Of a stretch of 64,000 nt of DNA, positions 22,115 through 33,676 are shown in pieces. The notes beneath the pieces were generated by a model. The model was not told the origin of the DNA. It ran no database searches and was given only the letters and a program-made list of their open reading frames with translations. Numbering within the stretch: the stretch's first letter is position 1; each line of letters starts with the position of its first letter. This stretch comes from Copromyces sp. CBS 386.78 (Eukaryota > Ascomycota > Sordariomycetes > Sordariales > Sordariaceae). A program made the position numbers and the translations under genes. Location: contig MU839211.1 in the NCBI GenBank assembly GCA_030685235.1, forward strand, positions 1-64,000. Reading direction: 5' to 3'.

Positions 22115-24160
22115 ATGATCGACATCCTCATCATCGGCGCCGGTTCCAGCGGCCTCTGCGCAGCCAAAACGTTCCTTCAACACAACCCCAACAGCAACAT
22201 GCTCATCCTCGACAGCCACTCGACCGTAGGAGGAGTCTGGTCCAAGGAGAGACTCTATCCAACCCTACGAACGAATAACCTGTACCCAACAATGGACTTC
22301 AGTGACTTCCCCATGAAAGACGTTGGCATCGGCCGTCCAGGACATCACATCACCGGCGAAGAGATGCACGCCTACCTGACCGCATACGCCCAACACTTTG
22401 ATCTGATGAAGCGAATCCGATTCAACACCCGCGCTGTCCGACTTGTTCAGGCCCCTACAGGTGACGGCTGGGGGGCAGAGATTCAAGAACCAAGCAACCC
22501 CATCAGCACAATCACAACAACAACAACGACACTATTAGAAACCAAAAAACTCATCATGGCAACCGGCATCCTCGGCGTCCCCAACATGCCCTCCCTCGCG
22601 GGAAGCTCAACCTTCGACGCCCCCCTCCTGCACTCCTCCGCCCTCGGCCCTCAGTACCAATCCGTCCTACAAAACCCCAACATCAACCGCGTCGCGGTTT
22701 TGGGGGGTTCCAAGTCCGCCTACGACACCGTCTACCTGGCCGCTACGACAGGCCACAAAGTCGACTGGATCATCCGCAAGTCCGGCCGGGGTCCCTCGTG
22801 GGTGTTTCCCTCGCATACCAAGATCGGACCCTTTAAAGCATGGCGCGAGAAGCTTGTTAATCGACGAATCTCGACCTTCATGTCACCCTGCGTCCTGCCC
22901 GATCATTCTGGAAAACAAATCAGCTGGATTCGCGAGTTTTTGCATACCACCAAGGTTGGGAAAGCCGTCGCCAACGGATTCTGGAAGACGATGCACGAGG
23001 ACACCATTAGAGACTGCCGCTACCGGGACCGGGACTCGAAAGAAGGAAAGGACTCGGAAGGAAGGTTCAGCGTCCTAGAACCAGACCACAGCCCCTTCTG
23101 GTACGGCACCAGCTCAGGCACGCTCAACTACGAGCAGGACTTCAAGGCCTTGGTGACCAGCGGGCAGGTGACTGTTCATCGGGAAGACATTTCCCATTTG
23201 AGTCCACATACCATCCATTTCACCGACAACGCCGGAGCCATTACCGTTAACGCCCTGATCTGCGCAACGGGATACTCCGCCAAACCACCCGTCGACTTTT
23301 TTCCCCGGGAATTGCACTTCCAGCTCGGTATCCCTACCTCCACTGATTCTCTTACCGAAGAACAAAAGGCAGCTTGGGCGGAATATGACAAGAGAGCCGA
23401 TGATATTATAGGGAAGCGGTTCCCGCAGTTACTTTCACCTCCCATGTCCACCACCCACAACAACAACAACACAAACCCATCATCACCACCACCCTCGCCT
23501 CCTCAAACCCCCTCCTCCTTCTTCCCCTCCATCCCTCCCAAGCCCAAGCCCAAGCCCAAGCCCAAGCCCGAGTCTGAGTCCGACACAACAAAACCAAAAA
23601 CATTGTACACACCCTGGCGTCTCCACCGTGGCATCGCCCCTCCGGGCCTCACATGCCAGGGGAACCACTCCCTCGTCTTCCTCTCCATGCACAGTTCCAT
23701 AACCAACATGCCGCGCATCGAGCTGCAATGTCTCTGGTCTTTGTCCTACTTTCACGACAAAGTCACCCTGCCCTTACGCACCATCCCCCACCGGCCTGAC
23801 TGCACCATTTGCGCTCCGGGCGTTGCTCCCACCATGGAAAACCCGGCGTACGGGACTGGCCGCTGCGCCACGCACGACCCTGCTTGCACGCAGATTTTTC
23901 GCGATACGGCGATATTTCAACGGTGGTGTGCGCTTAGATCCCCGTTGGGACATGGAGGGCATTATCCGGATTTGAACTTTGATCAGCTGCCTTATTGGGA
24001 TTGGCTGGTGGGCGATATGCGATTGGAGGTTAGGAGGAAGGGTGGCCGGTGGTGGAGGGAGTTGCTTAGTTCGTATGGGAGTAAGGATTATAGGGGGTTG
24101 GTGCGGGAGTGGATTGAGAAGTATGGGAAGGACGAGACAAAGGATTCTGAGATGGTTTGA
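22115..24160 (+). CDS. Flavin-containing monooxygenase-like protein
   Basis: Single exon, 681 residues. The N-terminal FAD Rossmann motif is IIGAGSSGLCAAK (residues 7-19). LIMATG at 146-151 is the FMO ATG motif, and VAVLGGSKSA (193-202) is the second dinucleotide motif, with GGSKSA in place of the more usual GxGxSG. The canonical FMO fingerprint FxGxxxHxxxY is only partly visible (PLLHSS). About residues 440-495 form an inserted Pro/Asn/Lys region (a KP repeat, then ESES) with low-complexity codons; core motifs continue after it (LVFLSMHSS, HFQLGIP before it). Family members oxidise soft nucleophiles or secondary-metabolite intermediates with NADPH and O2. Its convergent neighbour is a secreted FAD oxidase; the substrate is unknown. 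Confidence 0.85.
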   Translation: MIDILIIGAGSSGLCAAKTFLQHNPNSNMLILDSHSTVGGVWSKERLYPTLRTNNLYPTMDFSDFPMKDVGIGRPGHHITGEEMHAYLTAYAQHFDLMKRIRFNTRAVRLVQAPTGDGWGAEIQEPSNPISTITTTTTTLLETKKLIMATGILGVPNMPSLAGSSTFDAPLLHSSALGPQYQSVLQNPNINRVAVLGGSKSAYDTVYLAATTGHKVDWIIRKSGRGPSWVFPSHTKIGPFKAWREKLVNRRISTFMSPCVLPDHSGKQISWIREFLHTTKVGKAVANGFWKTMHEDTIRDCRYRDRDSKEGKDSEGRFSVLEPDHSPFWYGTSSGTLNYEQDFKALVTSGQVTVHREDISHLSPHTIHFTDNAGAITVNALICATGYSAKPPVDFFPRELHFQLGIPTSTDSLTEEQKAAWAEYDKRADDIIGKRFPQLLSPPMSTTHNNNNTNPSSPPPSPPQTPSSFFPSIPPKPKPKPKPKPESESDTTKPKTLYTPWRLHRGIAPPGLTCQGNHSLVFLSMHSSITNMPRIELQCLWSLSYFHDKVTLPLRTIPHRPDCTICAPGVAPTMENPAYGTGRCATHDPACTQIFRDTAIFQRWCALRSPLGHGGHYPDLNFDQLPYWDWLVGDMRLEVRRKGGRWWRELLSSYGSKDYRGLVREWIEKYGKDETKDSEMV

Positions 24161-24385
24161 TGGGATCGAGTGAGAGTTGAATAAAGTACTGAGTGGGTGG
24201 TGATACCCGGTTAAAGGGCTTTGGGTAACGTGAAGGGATCTGAAAGAAACCTCAAGTGAGTTGCACGCAAGGCGTTTGAATCACGGCAACTTTGCCTATT
24301 TGTTGTTCAAAAATTCTATACATATTAACTGACGTCATTACATAGACAACATCAGTGCATAATTAAAGACACATTATCAACAGTT

Positions 24386-26394
24386 TTAAAGCTTCTTGCA
24401 GAGCCTCGTGTTGAACTCAATCTCCTCCCACTCCTCCGTGCCAGGGGTAGAGACGGCATAAAAGATACCCAAGGGATCCCACTTCTTGCGAAGCTGCTTG
24501 AGCCTGGGGTAGTTGGAGCCCCAGAAGTGGCTCTGCCAGTTAGGCTGGAAGGGGTCGGCCTATTTCTATATGTTAGTAAACTTCCTCAACACGTTCATGA
24601 GATCAAGAAACTCACCTCATTAACATAAGTAGCCCCACTCCTCGACACATTCCTGAGCCCCTCATCCATGTTGTTCGTCAAAACATTCTGCAAATCATTC
24701 TTGACCGCCAAGCTGGGGTGCTCCGGGCTGGGCAGAACGACAATCACAAAATCAGTCGCGTTCCTCCATGCAGGATGAGCCGCCGACGTCGAAATGGGAA
24801 CGTTATGGCCGGGGTTGAACATATGTCCAACCATACCGCCAAACAAATCCGGTCTACCAGCAGGGCTGACCACGTTCCTCATAGCCGTGATGATATCGTC
24901 ATTGCGATTGGCCACATCATCATGGTTGAACAACCACCCACCCGTCAACGCCGTCTGACCGGCCTGCTCGGGCTCAAACAAGTCGATGTAGAGATCATAG
25001 AAAGTGGGGAATTGCTTGATGTTGAACTCGTGCGGAATACCGGCAGCAGCAAACTCGTCCAGCATCGGCTTGACGATGGCCTGGAGCTCAGCCTGAGTCT
25101 TGCCGATGGCCACGAACGGGCGCACGCGGAACTGGTAAGGGAAGATCTCAAAGTAGACGTACAACCCGTTATCAACAAAGTGGTTAGAGTACTTGTGGAA
25201 CATCTTGGTTCCCGCCCAGATGACCTCGTTGTCCAAGGTATGGGTAGTGTTCAAGTAAAGCGTGGCGCCGGCAGCCGGAAGGTCGGGGAAGGTCTTGACG
25301 GTGGTGGAGAGGATGACAGCATAAGAAGCCGGGCCACCTCCGCGAAGAGCGAAGAAGAGATCGGGGTTTTGCCACTCGTTGGCGTTGACCATCAGACCTG
25401 AGGCAGTGACGACTTCAAAGTTGAGCACGTTGTCGACGGCCAGACCCTTGAGAGTGGACCATGGACCGTGACCGCCGCCTTGGATGAAACCGCCGGAGAG
25501 ACCGACAGTAGCGCATTCACCGGTTACCAGAGCCATGGGCGGGTTCAAAGCGTGGCCCGCCTTGAGAATTTGGCCACCTTGTACGCCGGCGCCCATGGTC
25601 ACAGCAGGACCACGGTAAGAGCCGAGACCGGTGTACTTGTCGGTCCATTTGAGGGACTGGAAGCTGTGGGTGTTGATGACCAACGAGCCGTAGCCGACCG
25701 AGCGGCCAAGGAAGTCGTGACCCGTGTTGCGGACGATCAGGCGGAGGTTGTTTTGGCGAGCAAAGTTGACACCAGCTTGGATGTGAGAGGCCTTGGTGGC
25801 CATAATCACGTAGACGCCATAGCTGCCGAGGGTGCAGGGGTCGGAGGGGTTGGAGGTGGGACGGCAGGTGTCGTTGGTGAAGTAGGTCCAGAGACCGTCG
25901 GCGGGCTTCTCGACACTGTCGGTTTGTCAGTCTGGTAGGTACGAGTTGGGGGGGGGGGGGGGGGGATATAAAAGGGTAACTCACGTCCACTGCTCGTTGT
26001 AGGAGAGGAAGTTCTCCTTGGCGTCAGCACAGGCAGTCTCATCATATGTCTGGATGGTGCCAAAGGGTCCATCGAAGGTGTTGTGACAGACAGCAGCTGC
26101 AGGGACGTTGACACGAAGAGTGCCGTCGACCGTCCTGTTCAGGTTGTTCCACTTGTTGGCAGAAGGCCAGCATGGACGGCCAGGGTAGCATTTGCATCCA
26201 TACTTCTCGCCGTGGTAGGTGGTCTGGTCGAGTCTCGCGGCGTCGATCCAATCCAGGATGGTGTCGAGCATGACTCCCTTGGTCGACACGATCTGGGCCG
26301 TTTGGGTTTCGGAACCGTCTTCTTGCCCAAGCACCTGAGAAGCGAGAAGGGCAAGCACGGTGGCCGTTGCCCTGAGGGAGGTTTGCCACATCAT
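24386..26394 (-). CDS. Secreted BBE-like FAD-dependent oxidase (isoamyl alcohol oxidase type)
   Basis: Predicted CDS complement(join(24386..24559,24616..25915,25985..26394)), 627 residues. It starts with a signal peptide (ATVLALLASQVLG). CKCYPGRPCWPS and WNNLNRTVDG are typical of fungal secreted FAD oxidoreductases. The FAD_binding_4 domain has RNTGHDFLGRS, whose His fits the 8-alpha-histidyl FAD site, and SGGFIQGGGHG; the second covalent cysteine of bicovalent members is absent. The C-terminal BBE domain ends with NYPRLKQLRKKWDPLGIFY in the last exon. Phases are 2 and 0. The first intron (25916-25984) holds an 18-base C run on the coding strand. Resemblance is closest to isoamyl alcohol oxidase/6-hydroxynicotine oxidase-like enzymes; the substrate is not predictable. 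Confidence 0.92.
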
Positions 26395-27659
26395 GGTAAG
26401 GGGCGTGCCGTCTCGATTCCAATCTTCCCTGGGAAAGAAAGAGGGACATGCTCTGGGTTTATATCCATCCTGCCTTCCTCCTTCTCCAGTTCAACTCCTC
26501 CAGACTCCGGATTCCGGGATCCAGCCCATTCCTGTCTTCTCCATTCTCTTCCCAGTTCGCCAAGCCTCGGTACCTACATGTTCGGGAATGTGGTGTGCCA
26601 ATCGCAAAGAGGCCAGCCTACCTTTGAGTTCTCGATGAGGTTTAGACGACGCATCAACTCGTGGTGTCGCCGGCGGATGTAACAGCAACTGTTAGCGTCT
26701 GTCTGTGCGCTGCCATTCTCATTTCGTGGATGTGGCTGTAATGATGCTTGGCTTCTGTAGCGTGGGATAATTGGAGTGTTGTATTGCCATTTGCCGAGAC
26801 TTTGTTGGCTTTTCTTTTCTCTTCTGCTTCATAATGTCTTTGATGGCCTGCTGCATGGCATCACAGGAAAACGAACGAAAAGCAGTCCGGTCTCCGACTA
26901 GTCTTCACCGCAACGGTAACCACGGCACTTGTCTTCGAGAAGCACGTTTCCTCGGTTAGCTATTCCGAGTCTTTGCTTTTCTATTTGGGAAATGGTCAGG
27001 GTACCTAGAGGTGTGCCCCCGTGCAGCAGATGATTCCTCTCCTAACCAAGCTCCCAAGCTAACCAAGTTTACCGCGGTTGACACGGCTCGTCATGTGTCC
27101 TAGGTGTTCTCGACCAAAATTTATGCCTGAAACTTTATACGAACACCTCACCCTGAATTCTACATGTATATTAGGTGCCAAGTACTCTAACAGCAGTGGC
27201 CAGCGCCCCCAGAGTTACGTAGAAACTAGGTACCCCTACGGTACTCCGTCGTGATGGCTTGCCTTGCAGGATTGTCCTAATCTTGGGACTTCTGATGATT
27301 GACGTGACAGCATAACTTAGAGTCGCTCAGCCATTATCCAGCAGATGTGCCCATGCCCATGCCTACTGAGTGCTCAAACCGCTGCGCTGGGACGACGATG
27401 AGGCGCCCGCACGAGATTTGAGCTGTCGAGTTCCCGTGACGTGCGTGTACGAACTATTGTACTACTTGCAAACAAAGAGGCGAGACCCGAAAAAAAAAAA
27501 AAAAAAAGAATAAACCAAGAAAAAAGATAGCAAGTCAGTAAAAGCTAGCAGAAAAGATGACAGCGGCAGGGCACCGGCTCCACAGAAGAACAGATAAACC
27601 ACTCAAGTGCTGACCATACTACCAGATACCATCACACAAACTCTCATCCCTCTGTTTAA
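26395..27659. other. Gene-free stretch of 1.3 kb
   Basis: Promoter region of the FAD oxidase gene and 3' flank of the F-box gene. It holds an 18-base A run at 27490-27507. No coding region is supported. Confidence 0.4.
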
Positions 27660-29201
27660 TCATCTCTCCTCTTCCACCTCCGCCTCCAAATCATAACTCT
27701 CGGGCCCCCACGGATCAACCTCCAACGCATACGATACCACCTCCTCCTCATGCTCCTCAATCCACTTCAACCGATCTAGCAGCCTCCGATACGTCCTGTC
27801 GTAGAGATGATAATCCTCGTACCAAATCCGGAACCACGAGCGCATTACGGTGCTCATGACCTCTTCATTGGAACGACTATCCAAGATAGTCTGGCGTACG
27901 GGTCGCAAGCCTTGGTATATGCGTTTGATAAATATCTTGAAGAGGGTGTACCGCCGGGAGAGCTCATCGAGCTGGTGTATAGTGGGGAAGGGCCCAGTAA
28001 AGAGGTTTTCTCCTTGAATAGGAAAGTCAGAGATAATCGACCTGCCGTACTCAGCCCAGTAATTGGCAAAGTCTCCAAAGGGAAGACGAAAGTCATCGCG
28101 GAGCTGCTCCCATCCGTAGAGGACTTGAAACCGAGCCCTATCGAGAGCATCAAGCATTAGCGACCTTGCAAAGGCTATTAGATGCCGTCTGAAGGCTACT
28201 AAGCCGTGCTCCCTCAAAAAGCACCGATTACACCTAGAATCCCTCGGGTCTATCTCCCTCACCAGATTATACACGTCCTTATACGCATCGATAGACAAAC
28301 GAAACCATGCCGCTTCATACCATTTGGCGCAACCGCCACAGCGAATAATGCGCATTATCGATGGGTACGCCTTATTTGGTTGGTTGCCGAGTTGGTAAAA
28401 GCGGCGGCCCGTTTCGGCGCGAGGGACAGGGCGAAACAAGTTGGGAAAGCACCTGTCAAAAAGATTGTAGAAATCCATCTTGCGCCCAGTAGCCAATGGT
28501 AAAGGGGAGACGCCTTGCTTTCGGTTGACTTGGTAAGGGTGAAAAGGACACCTGTCGCTCCGGACCCAGTCGCCCCGGAGAAAGCAGCATTCAATGCAAC
28601 GACGGTTGTATCGACGGAGGCCGCAAATAAGGAGCTCGGCGTCAGAGGCAATCCGGTCGGCTACGGTAGAATGCGGAATTTCTTCCCTTAGGTGGGTGGC
28701 CTCATAATGCTGCCTCTGCACATAGGCAAGTAACTCAAGTTCATCTCGAACACGGGTATAGATTCGGTATTGGATAATCCTAGCTCTTACGGCGTTATCC
28801 CATCCGTCGAGGTACCACCAATCGGCCAGGCGATTGGCCTCTTTGCTGCCGGGAGGGGGCTTGCGAAGGTCGAGCCGTAGGATATTATGGTTGTCGAACC
28901 TCGTATGTGGCAGGAGTTTGAGGCAGCCTCCGCAAGCGTACTTATTGGACTGCCAATCCTTGGAGCCCATAGGAGGAGAGACTTGGATTGTCCTACTTCT
29001 AATAAATGGCACGATACCGCCATATTCGGGAATTAGCTCAAGGGCGAGTAGGCGTTGGAGGAGGTTGGCGCGTGTTGGCCGGATCGTAGCTCGCAGAGCC
29101 TGGCAGGTCTGGGCCAAGTTGATCAATGAGATAGGATCAACGTATCCCAGGATAATGAGGAGAATGTCCAACGGGACATTATGCAATGGGATGACTGGCA
29201 T
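27660..29201 (-). CDS. F-box domain protein
   Basis: Single exon, 513 residues. The first ATG in the frame is at 29201; the frame before it has no ATG. Residues 5-40 form an F-box (LHNVPLDILLIILGYV, ISLINLAQTCQALRATI), the module that binds Skp1 in SCF ubiquitin ligases. The rest carries four separate CxxC pairs (CGGCLKLLPHTRF, CIECC, CGGCAKWYEAAWF, CNRC), a pattern common in fungus-specific F-box families, and an acidic tail (EEEVV, EAEVEEER). No WD40 or LRR substrate-binding repeats are visible. The target is unknown. It belongs to a lineage-expanded, fast-evolving group. Confidence 0.82.
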   Translation of the reverse strand: MPVIPLHNVPLDILLIILGYVDPISLINLAQTCQALRATIRPTRANLLQRLLALELIPEYGGIVPFIRSRTIQVSPPMGSKDWQSNKYACGGCLKLLPHTRFDNHNILRLDLRKPPPGSKEANRLADWWYLDGWDNAVRARIIQYRIYTRVRDELELLAYVQRQHYEATHLREEIPHSTVADRIASDAELLICGLRRYNRRCIECCFLRGDWVRSDRCPFHPYQVNRKQGVSPLPLATGRKMDFYNLFDRCFPNLFRPVPRAETGRRFYQLGNQPNKAYPSIMRIIRCGGCAKWYEAAWFRLSIDAYKDVYNLVREIDPRDSRCNRCFLREHGLVAFRRHLIAFARSLMLDALDRARFQVLYGWEQLRDDFRLPFGDFANYWAEYGRSIISDFPIQGENLFTGPFPTIHQLDELSRRYTLFKIFIKRIYQGLRPVRQTILDSRSNEEVMSTVMRSWFRIWYEDYHLYDRTYRRLLDRLKWIEEHEEEVVSYALEVDPWGPESYDLEAEVEEER

Positions 29202-30185
29202 TCTTGTTGAGGGCTCGAGGTGGGCTGAAATTGAGGAGGTAGGGTGAGGTATGGCGAGATGGCTGACGAGTTGTGTGGTTATATAGTCGAAGTGAGGAGA
29301 AAGTGTATTCAAGGCAGAGGTTGACGCGTCAAGTAAAATGGCCAAATCTGACGACAGGCGATCTCAAATCGAGTAGGTGTTTGTCCAGCCAAGCGATCAC
29401 TTGGTGTTGTAGAAGTGAGGGTCGATAGAGAAGAGCGGGGTGAAATGGCTGAAGAAGAGGAGAAGCGAGAGTAGAGGTATGTTTGAGTCACAGCTTGCCA
29501 GGTTGGAGAAGTCTGGGAATACGTGATCAAGTTCGACGCGCCGTCAAGTTGGATGGCCGCAGGCGACAGATGAAGTTGACTCAATAAAGAGAGGCTGATG
29601 ACGTGAAAGAGGGGTATCGCGATGAAGAACGAGAGTGTCGATCCTGAAAAGAAGGTGGTGACTAACCAGTGGGAAGGGCAAGGCGTGGTTACTTGGCGCG
29701 TGGCAGTGGCTGGTGGAAGTTCTTCCTGATTGTGGAGTGACAGGGGATACAACGGACCGTCGGGGAGATTTCGCGGACAGGGGCCGATTGATAAAGACCG
29801 TTGGACAAAGATCCGGGAAACGGGGATGCAAAAAGGTCCAGAGAATGACCAGAAAAAGCCCCCTAGGGATAAACGCCAACATTGTAGAATGAAGGGGGCC
29901 GTGCATCCTTCGGTCCTGACAGATGCGCCGGAACTCTAGATGCAGGTCCGTTGTGTAACGGCACGGGTGCTACCACACCTGCAGGTGAAACAGAAAGATC
30001 GACACATGGGATGGCTGACAGCCGCTTTCCGCATACCTAGTGTAAGGTAGAGGTACGAACCACAAACAAAGATCACAATCACATACCAAATCTTGGGGAA
30101 CCGAAGACAAATAGTTAGACCAAAAAAACCAAAATTGCTTTTCATTACACATGGGTATAAACGCCGAAGACAAAGAAATCCAAAT
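29202..30185. other. Gene-free stretch
   Basis: Promoter of the F-box gene and 3' flank of the alcohol dehydrogenase gene. Open frames here (29309-29906, minus) have no recognisable features. Confidence 0.35.
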
Positions 30186-31357
30186 CTAGAGCTTGGTAGC
30201 AACAGGAGTGTAGTCCTCGTTCTTGAGGACATAACGGTACCTGGGCTTGCCAGCCTCGAAATCGAGGATAGCCTGGTTGGCATCCTTCATGGAGATCTCC
30301 TTAACCCAGGGCTCGACCTTCTTCTCGACCGCGAGCTGAAACATGTCGCGGATATCCTCGGGGGAGCCGATGAGAGAACCGGTAAGCTTGATGCGGTTGA
30401 AGATGAGGGCGTACTGCTGGATCTGGGGGAGACCCTCATCGGGGGCGCCGACCTGGATGAAGGTGCCGTCGAGATCGAGGAGACAGAGGTACTCGTTGAA
30501 GGGCATGTCGCTGGAGGAGGCGGTGCAGAGAACGACGTCGAGAGAAGACCTGTTCTTGGCGAGCCACTCGGGGTCCTCAGCGGTGGCAATGAAGCCGGTA
30601 GCGCCCATGGCGAGGGCATCCTCCTTCTTGCTGGAGCTGCGGGAGATGCAGATGACCTGGTCGGCGCCGAGGGCCTTGGCCCACATGACACCGAAGTGGC
30701 CTAGACCACCGAGGCCGATGACGCCGACACGCTTTCCGGGGCCGACACCGTGGAACTTGAGGGGGGCGTAGGTGGTGACACCAGCGCAGAGCATGGGGGC
30801 GGCGAAAGAAGAAGGGATCTCGTCGGGAATCTTAACGGCGAAGAAGGAGGGGACACGCTGGTAGGTAGCGTAACCGCCATAGGACTTGCCGCCGTTGAGG
30901 TAGACACCGTTGTAGGTGCCGACGTGATGGACGCGGCAGTAGTTGTACTTGCCCTCGGCGCAGATCTTGCACTCCTTGTCGGTACGGTTGCGGCAGCAGT
31001 CACTCTGAGCACCGACACCAACACGGTCGCCGACCTTGATGCCGCCCTCGACCTGAGAGCCAGCACGAACGACGGTACCGACAACCTCGTGACCGGCGCA
31101 GCAGGGGTACTGGGTAGGGCCCTAGATGTATTGTCAGTATACGAACTTGATGGTTATTATCGTATAGGGGGAAAACGTACCCAACCGCTACGGAGGGTGT
31201 GAATGTCAGAACCGCAGATGCCGCAGCACTCGATCTTGATATCAATATCGGTCTCCTCCCAGGTCTTGGGCTCGAACTCGCCCCAGACCATGTTGCCCTC
31301 GGCAGAGCTCTTGTCAAGGCCGAGCCAGCCTTCAAACTTGTAATTGGTGCCCGACAT
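30186..31357 (-). CDS. Zinc-dependent NADP alcohol dehydrogenase (cinnamyl/ADH6 type)
   Basis: Predicted CDS complement(join(30186..31121,31181..31357)), 370 residues, with one phase-0 intron of 59 bases. CGICGSDIH holds the catalytic zinc ligand Cys48, and AGHE (His70, Glu71) follows right after the intron. The structural zinc lobe is CCRNRTDKECKICAEGKYNYC. The cofactor fold is VGVIGLGGLGHFGVMWAK. This is the medium-chain dehydrogenase subfamily of plant cinnamyl alcohol dehydrogenase and yeast ADH6/7, which reduce aldehydes with NADPH in the cytosol. C-ending codons dominate, suggesting good expression. It may detoxify aromatic or aliphatic aldehydes; the physiological substrate is not known. 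Confidence 0.95.
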
Positions 31358-32494
31358 TGTATCTGGTGTTGCTGTATCTGTGGTTGTGGGAGAGGTTGTG
31401 AGAGGAATGTAGAAGCAGTCCAAAAGATGACCCAGAGTTCTCGGGGTCTTTTCACATCTTTATATACCTAACTTGCATCTTGAAACCTGTTCTCGCTCCA
31501 CCTCCGCGGACCGGCATGGAAACATCAGCACTCAATATCCATGATTTTGCCTCATGGAAGTTTCGCCGTTAGTTTTTATCGGGCCCGCGGGCAGCGTTCA
31601 GAGACCGCGGGAAGCGTTCAGAGACCAGGGGAAACCAGGGATCCACCCCGTGAAGCGTCGGTAGTTCGCTGTGCTTGATAAGCAACAGAACGCTAGGATG
31701 CTAGCGGAGGCAAACTTCGGAGCGCTAAAGTAAAAGCTCGTCGTGTTGACGAGTTGAAGCCCTCGAATCTGTTTCAGTCTTGATGATAGAAGATTCCGGT
31801 CGGCACCTTTTCCCGAGAGGCGCCTCCGACTGAAACCTGAAAACTCCGAGTCAGGCACGACTTTCGTCCTAACCGCTGTCTAACCTTCGTATCATAGCGG
31901 CCATTAGCCAATGGCGCTACGGGATAACGCCTTGTGGGCACTGTTGACGTTGAATCTTGTCTCCGGAAAGTCGGATCTGTGAATAGCAGAATCTGCCCCT
32001 TTTAGCACCGGACAAGGCGGATGGTATCGTGTCAATGCTCGAGTCAGATATCTGGTGATATGGGCTGTTTCGGATGCAACCTGAAACCCAAAGCACGTGG
32101 GAGTGAGATGCACAAAACATTTTTGTCGTTTTATGCTCCAAGTTCGAACGGCTTGCCAAATTCGCAATGATGTGACGTCGTTGAAAGTGCAAGGATGAGG
32201 GCGGCACTTGTCTGAACAGCCGAGACTCTGACAGCCACGCGACGCATGGGTAGGCCTGCGATACAGCGGGTCTGTCCTTCTAGGGTCTGCTAGAACAGCT
32301 GCTTAAAATAAAGTGTATTATTAATGGGAAAGCTGCTGAAGAGCCTTCTTTTCGGCAAACAACATGCGAGATATGCAAAGTTCTGTCGATCATCGTACGT
32401 ACCCTGGCCGGTCTTGGATCACAAAGCCAAGATTGTGTTCAAGCAACATCTTTGTCGTGGGTTCGGGACCAAGACAGCCAACAACGTCCATGAT
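31358..32494. other. Gene-free stretch
   Basis: Promoter of the dehydrogenase gene and 3' flank of the next F-box gene. A TATATA-like sequence (31460-31466, minus-strand reading) lies about 105 bases before the dehydrogenase ATG. No coding region is supported. Confidence 0.35.
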
Positions 32495-33676
32495 TTAAAA
32501 GATCATCGACCTCGGTACAAGCACGCCGGGTGTTTGGGACACGGCAGTCGACGACGGCGATTCTAGTCTTTGACGCTCAAGCAGGCGAAGTTCTCGTTCG
32601 TGCTGATCCGCAGGCACATACACCCACTTCTGCTCGTCCTTGATCCAACTTCGTGATGGCATGAATACCTCGAGCATGTCATAGTTGTCGCGATTGTAGG
32701 GGAAGTCGACCGTGGGAGGACCGCTTCGGTCAAGAAAGGCATCGGTACCGCTGGCGACATCCGAGGGCGTCATGCGGAAGCGACATCGTCTGTTGCCTTG
32801 ATTGGCAGTGTTTCGGCGAATGGACCGGGTGATGGACGTCAAATGCGCTTGCAGCAACCTCACATACCACAGCTGGCTGTGCAGGGCCTTGACAACCACC
32901 TGGGCATGCTCCGCGACGAGTTTCTTGTTCCAATCCGGGTCGGCACCACGAGGGATGGTGGGAATCTGCACGCCGCTGTCCAGGTGATCCTGCCAGTGGG
33001 CGAAATCGACAATGATGCAAAGAAAGATCCAGCGGAGACGGCAGGTATAGCAGAAGCAGACAAGGGACGGGTCAGGGGACTGGACGTGTTTATAGTTGGC
33101 ATTGACTCTTCTAGGGCTGAGGGCATCGCCGTAGGCTTCGTTGAGTGCGCGGCGGGCGTTTTCGTCGAGATCCTGGGCCAGGACAGGAAGACGGAAGCAT
33201 TTGGAAATGGAGGGGTAGCGCCATGCTATGATGTCGCGGGTGATGAGGTGTTCTTGGGAAAGGATAAAGTCTCGAAGCGACTTGCTGACACGACAGACCA
33301 CAAACAGCTCTCTGGGTTCGAGGAGGGTGATGATCGAGTATAGGAGCTCATATGGGAGGTCGAGCATGCCTCTGGGCGGCACAGTCGAGGCACGTTTTGC
33401 TTCCTTCTTTTCGCGTCTCTTTTGCTTTCTATCCGTCTTTTTCGAGTGCAACGGTATGGCTTGGGTAAGGTCGACAAGTGGCTCGAGTTCGTCGGCGTCG
33501 GCGGCATCTTCGTACAGAACGGTGGCCTTCACCTTTGTTTTGGCGGTATTGTTGGCGGCGATGTTTGTGGTGTTGGCGATATCTGGTGGCCCCGCAGCAT
33601 TTACAGCGCTCGCATCGCTCAAGGTGGAACTCCGCGAGTGGCGACCAGATCGCGATGTTGATGTCGTGGTGGGCAT
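32495..33676 (-). CDS. F-box domain protein
   Basis: Single exon, 393 residues. A Ser/Thr- and Lys/Arg-rich N terminus (KKTDRKQKRREKKEAKR) leads to an F-box at about residues 104-140 (LDLPYELLYSIITLL, CRVSKSLRDFI). The middle has CFCYTCRLRWIFLC, a Cys-rich aromatic stretch, and the C terminus has no recognised repeats. The basic N terminus could be a nuclear localisation signal. It is probably an SCF adaptor with unknown target. It is not closely similar to the F-box protein at 27.7-29.2 kb and is separated from it by the alcohol dehydrogenase gene. Confidence 0.82.
   Translation of the reverse strand: MPTTTSTSRSGRHSRSSTLSDASAVNAAGPPDIANTTNIAANNTAKTKVKATVLYEDAADADELEPLVDLTQAIPLHSKKTDRKQKRREKKEAKRASTVPPRGMLDLPYELLYSIITLLEPRELFVVCRVSKSLRDFILSQEHLITRDIIAWRYPSISKCFRLPVLAQDLDENARRALNEAYGDALSPRRVNANYKHVQSPDPSLVCFCYTCRLRWIFLCIIVDFAHWQDHLDSGVQIPTIPRGADPDWNKKLVAEHAQVVVKALHSQLWYVRLLQAHLTSITRSIRRNTANQGNRRCRFRMTPSDVASGTDAFLDRSGPPTVDFPYNRDNYDMLEVFMPSRSWIKDEQKWVYVPADQHERELRLLERQRLESPSSTAVSQTPGVLVPRSMIF

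Noticed and set aside
22115..26394. Complete secondary-metabolite cluster around the FMO and FAD oxidase genes
   Set aside because: No core synthase is within reach; the NRPS-like gene at 39 kb is 13 kb away with unrelated genes between.
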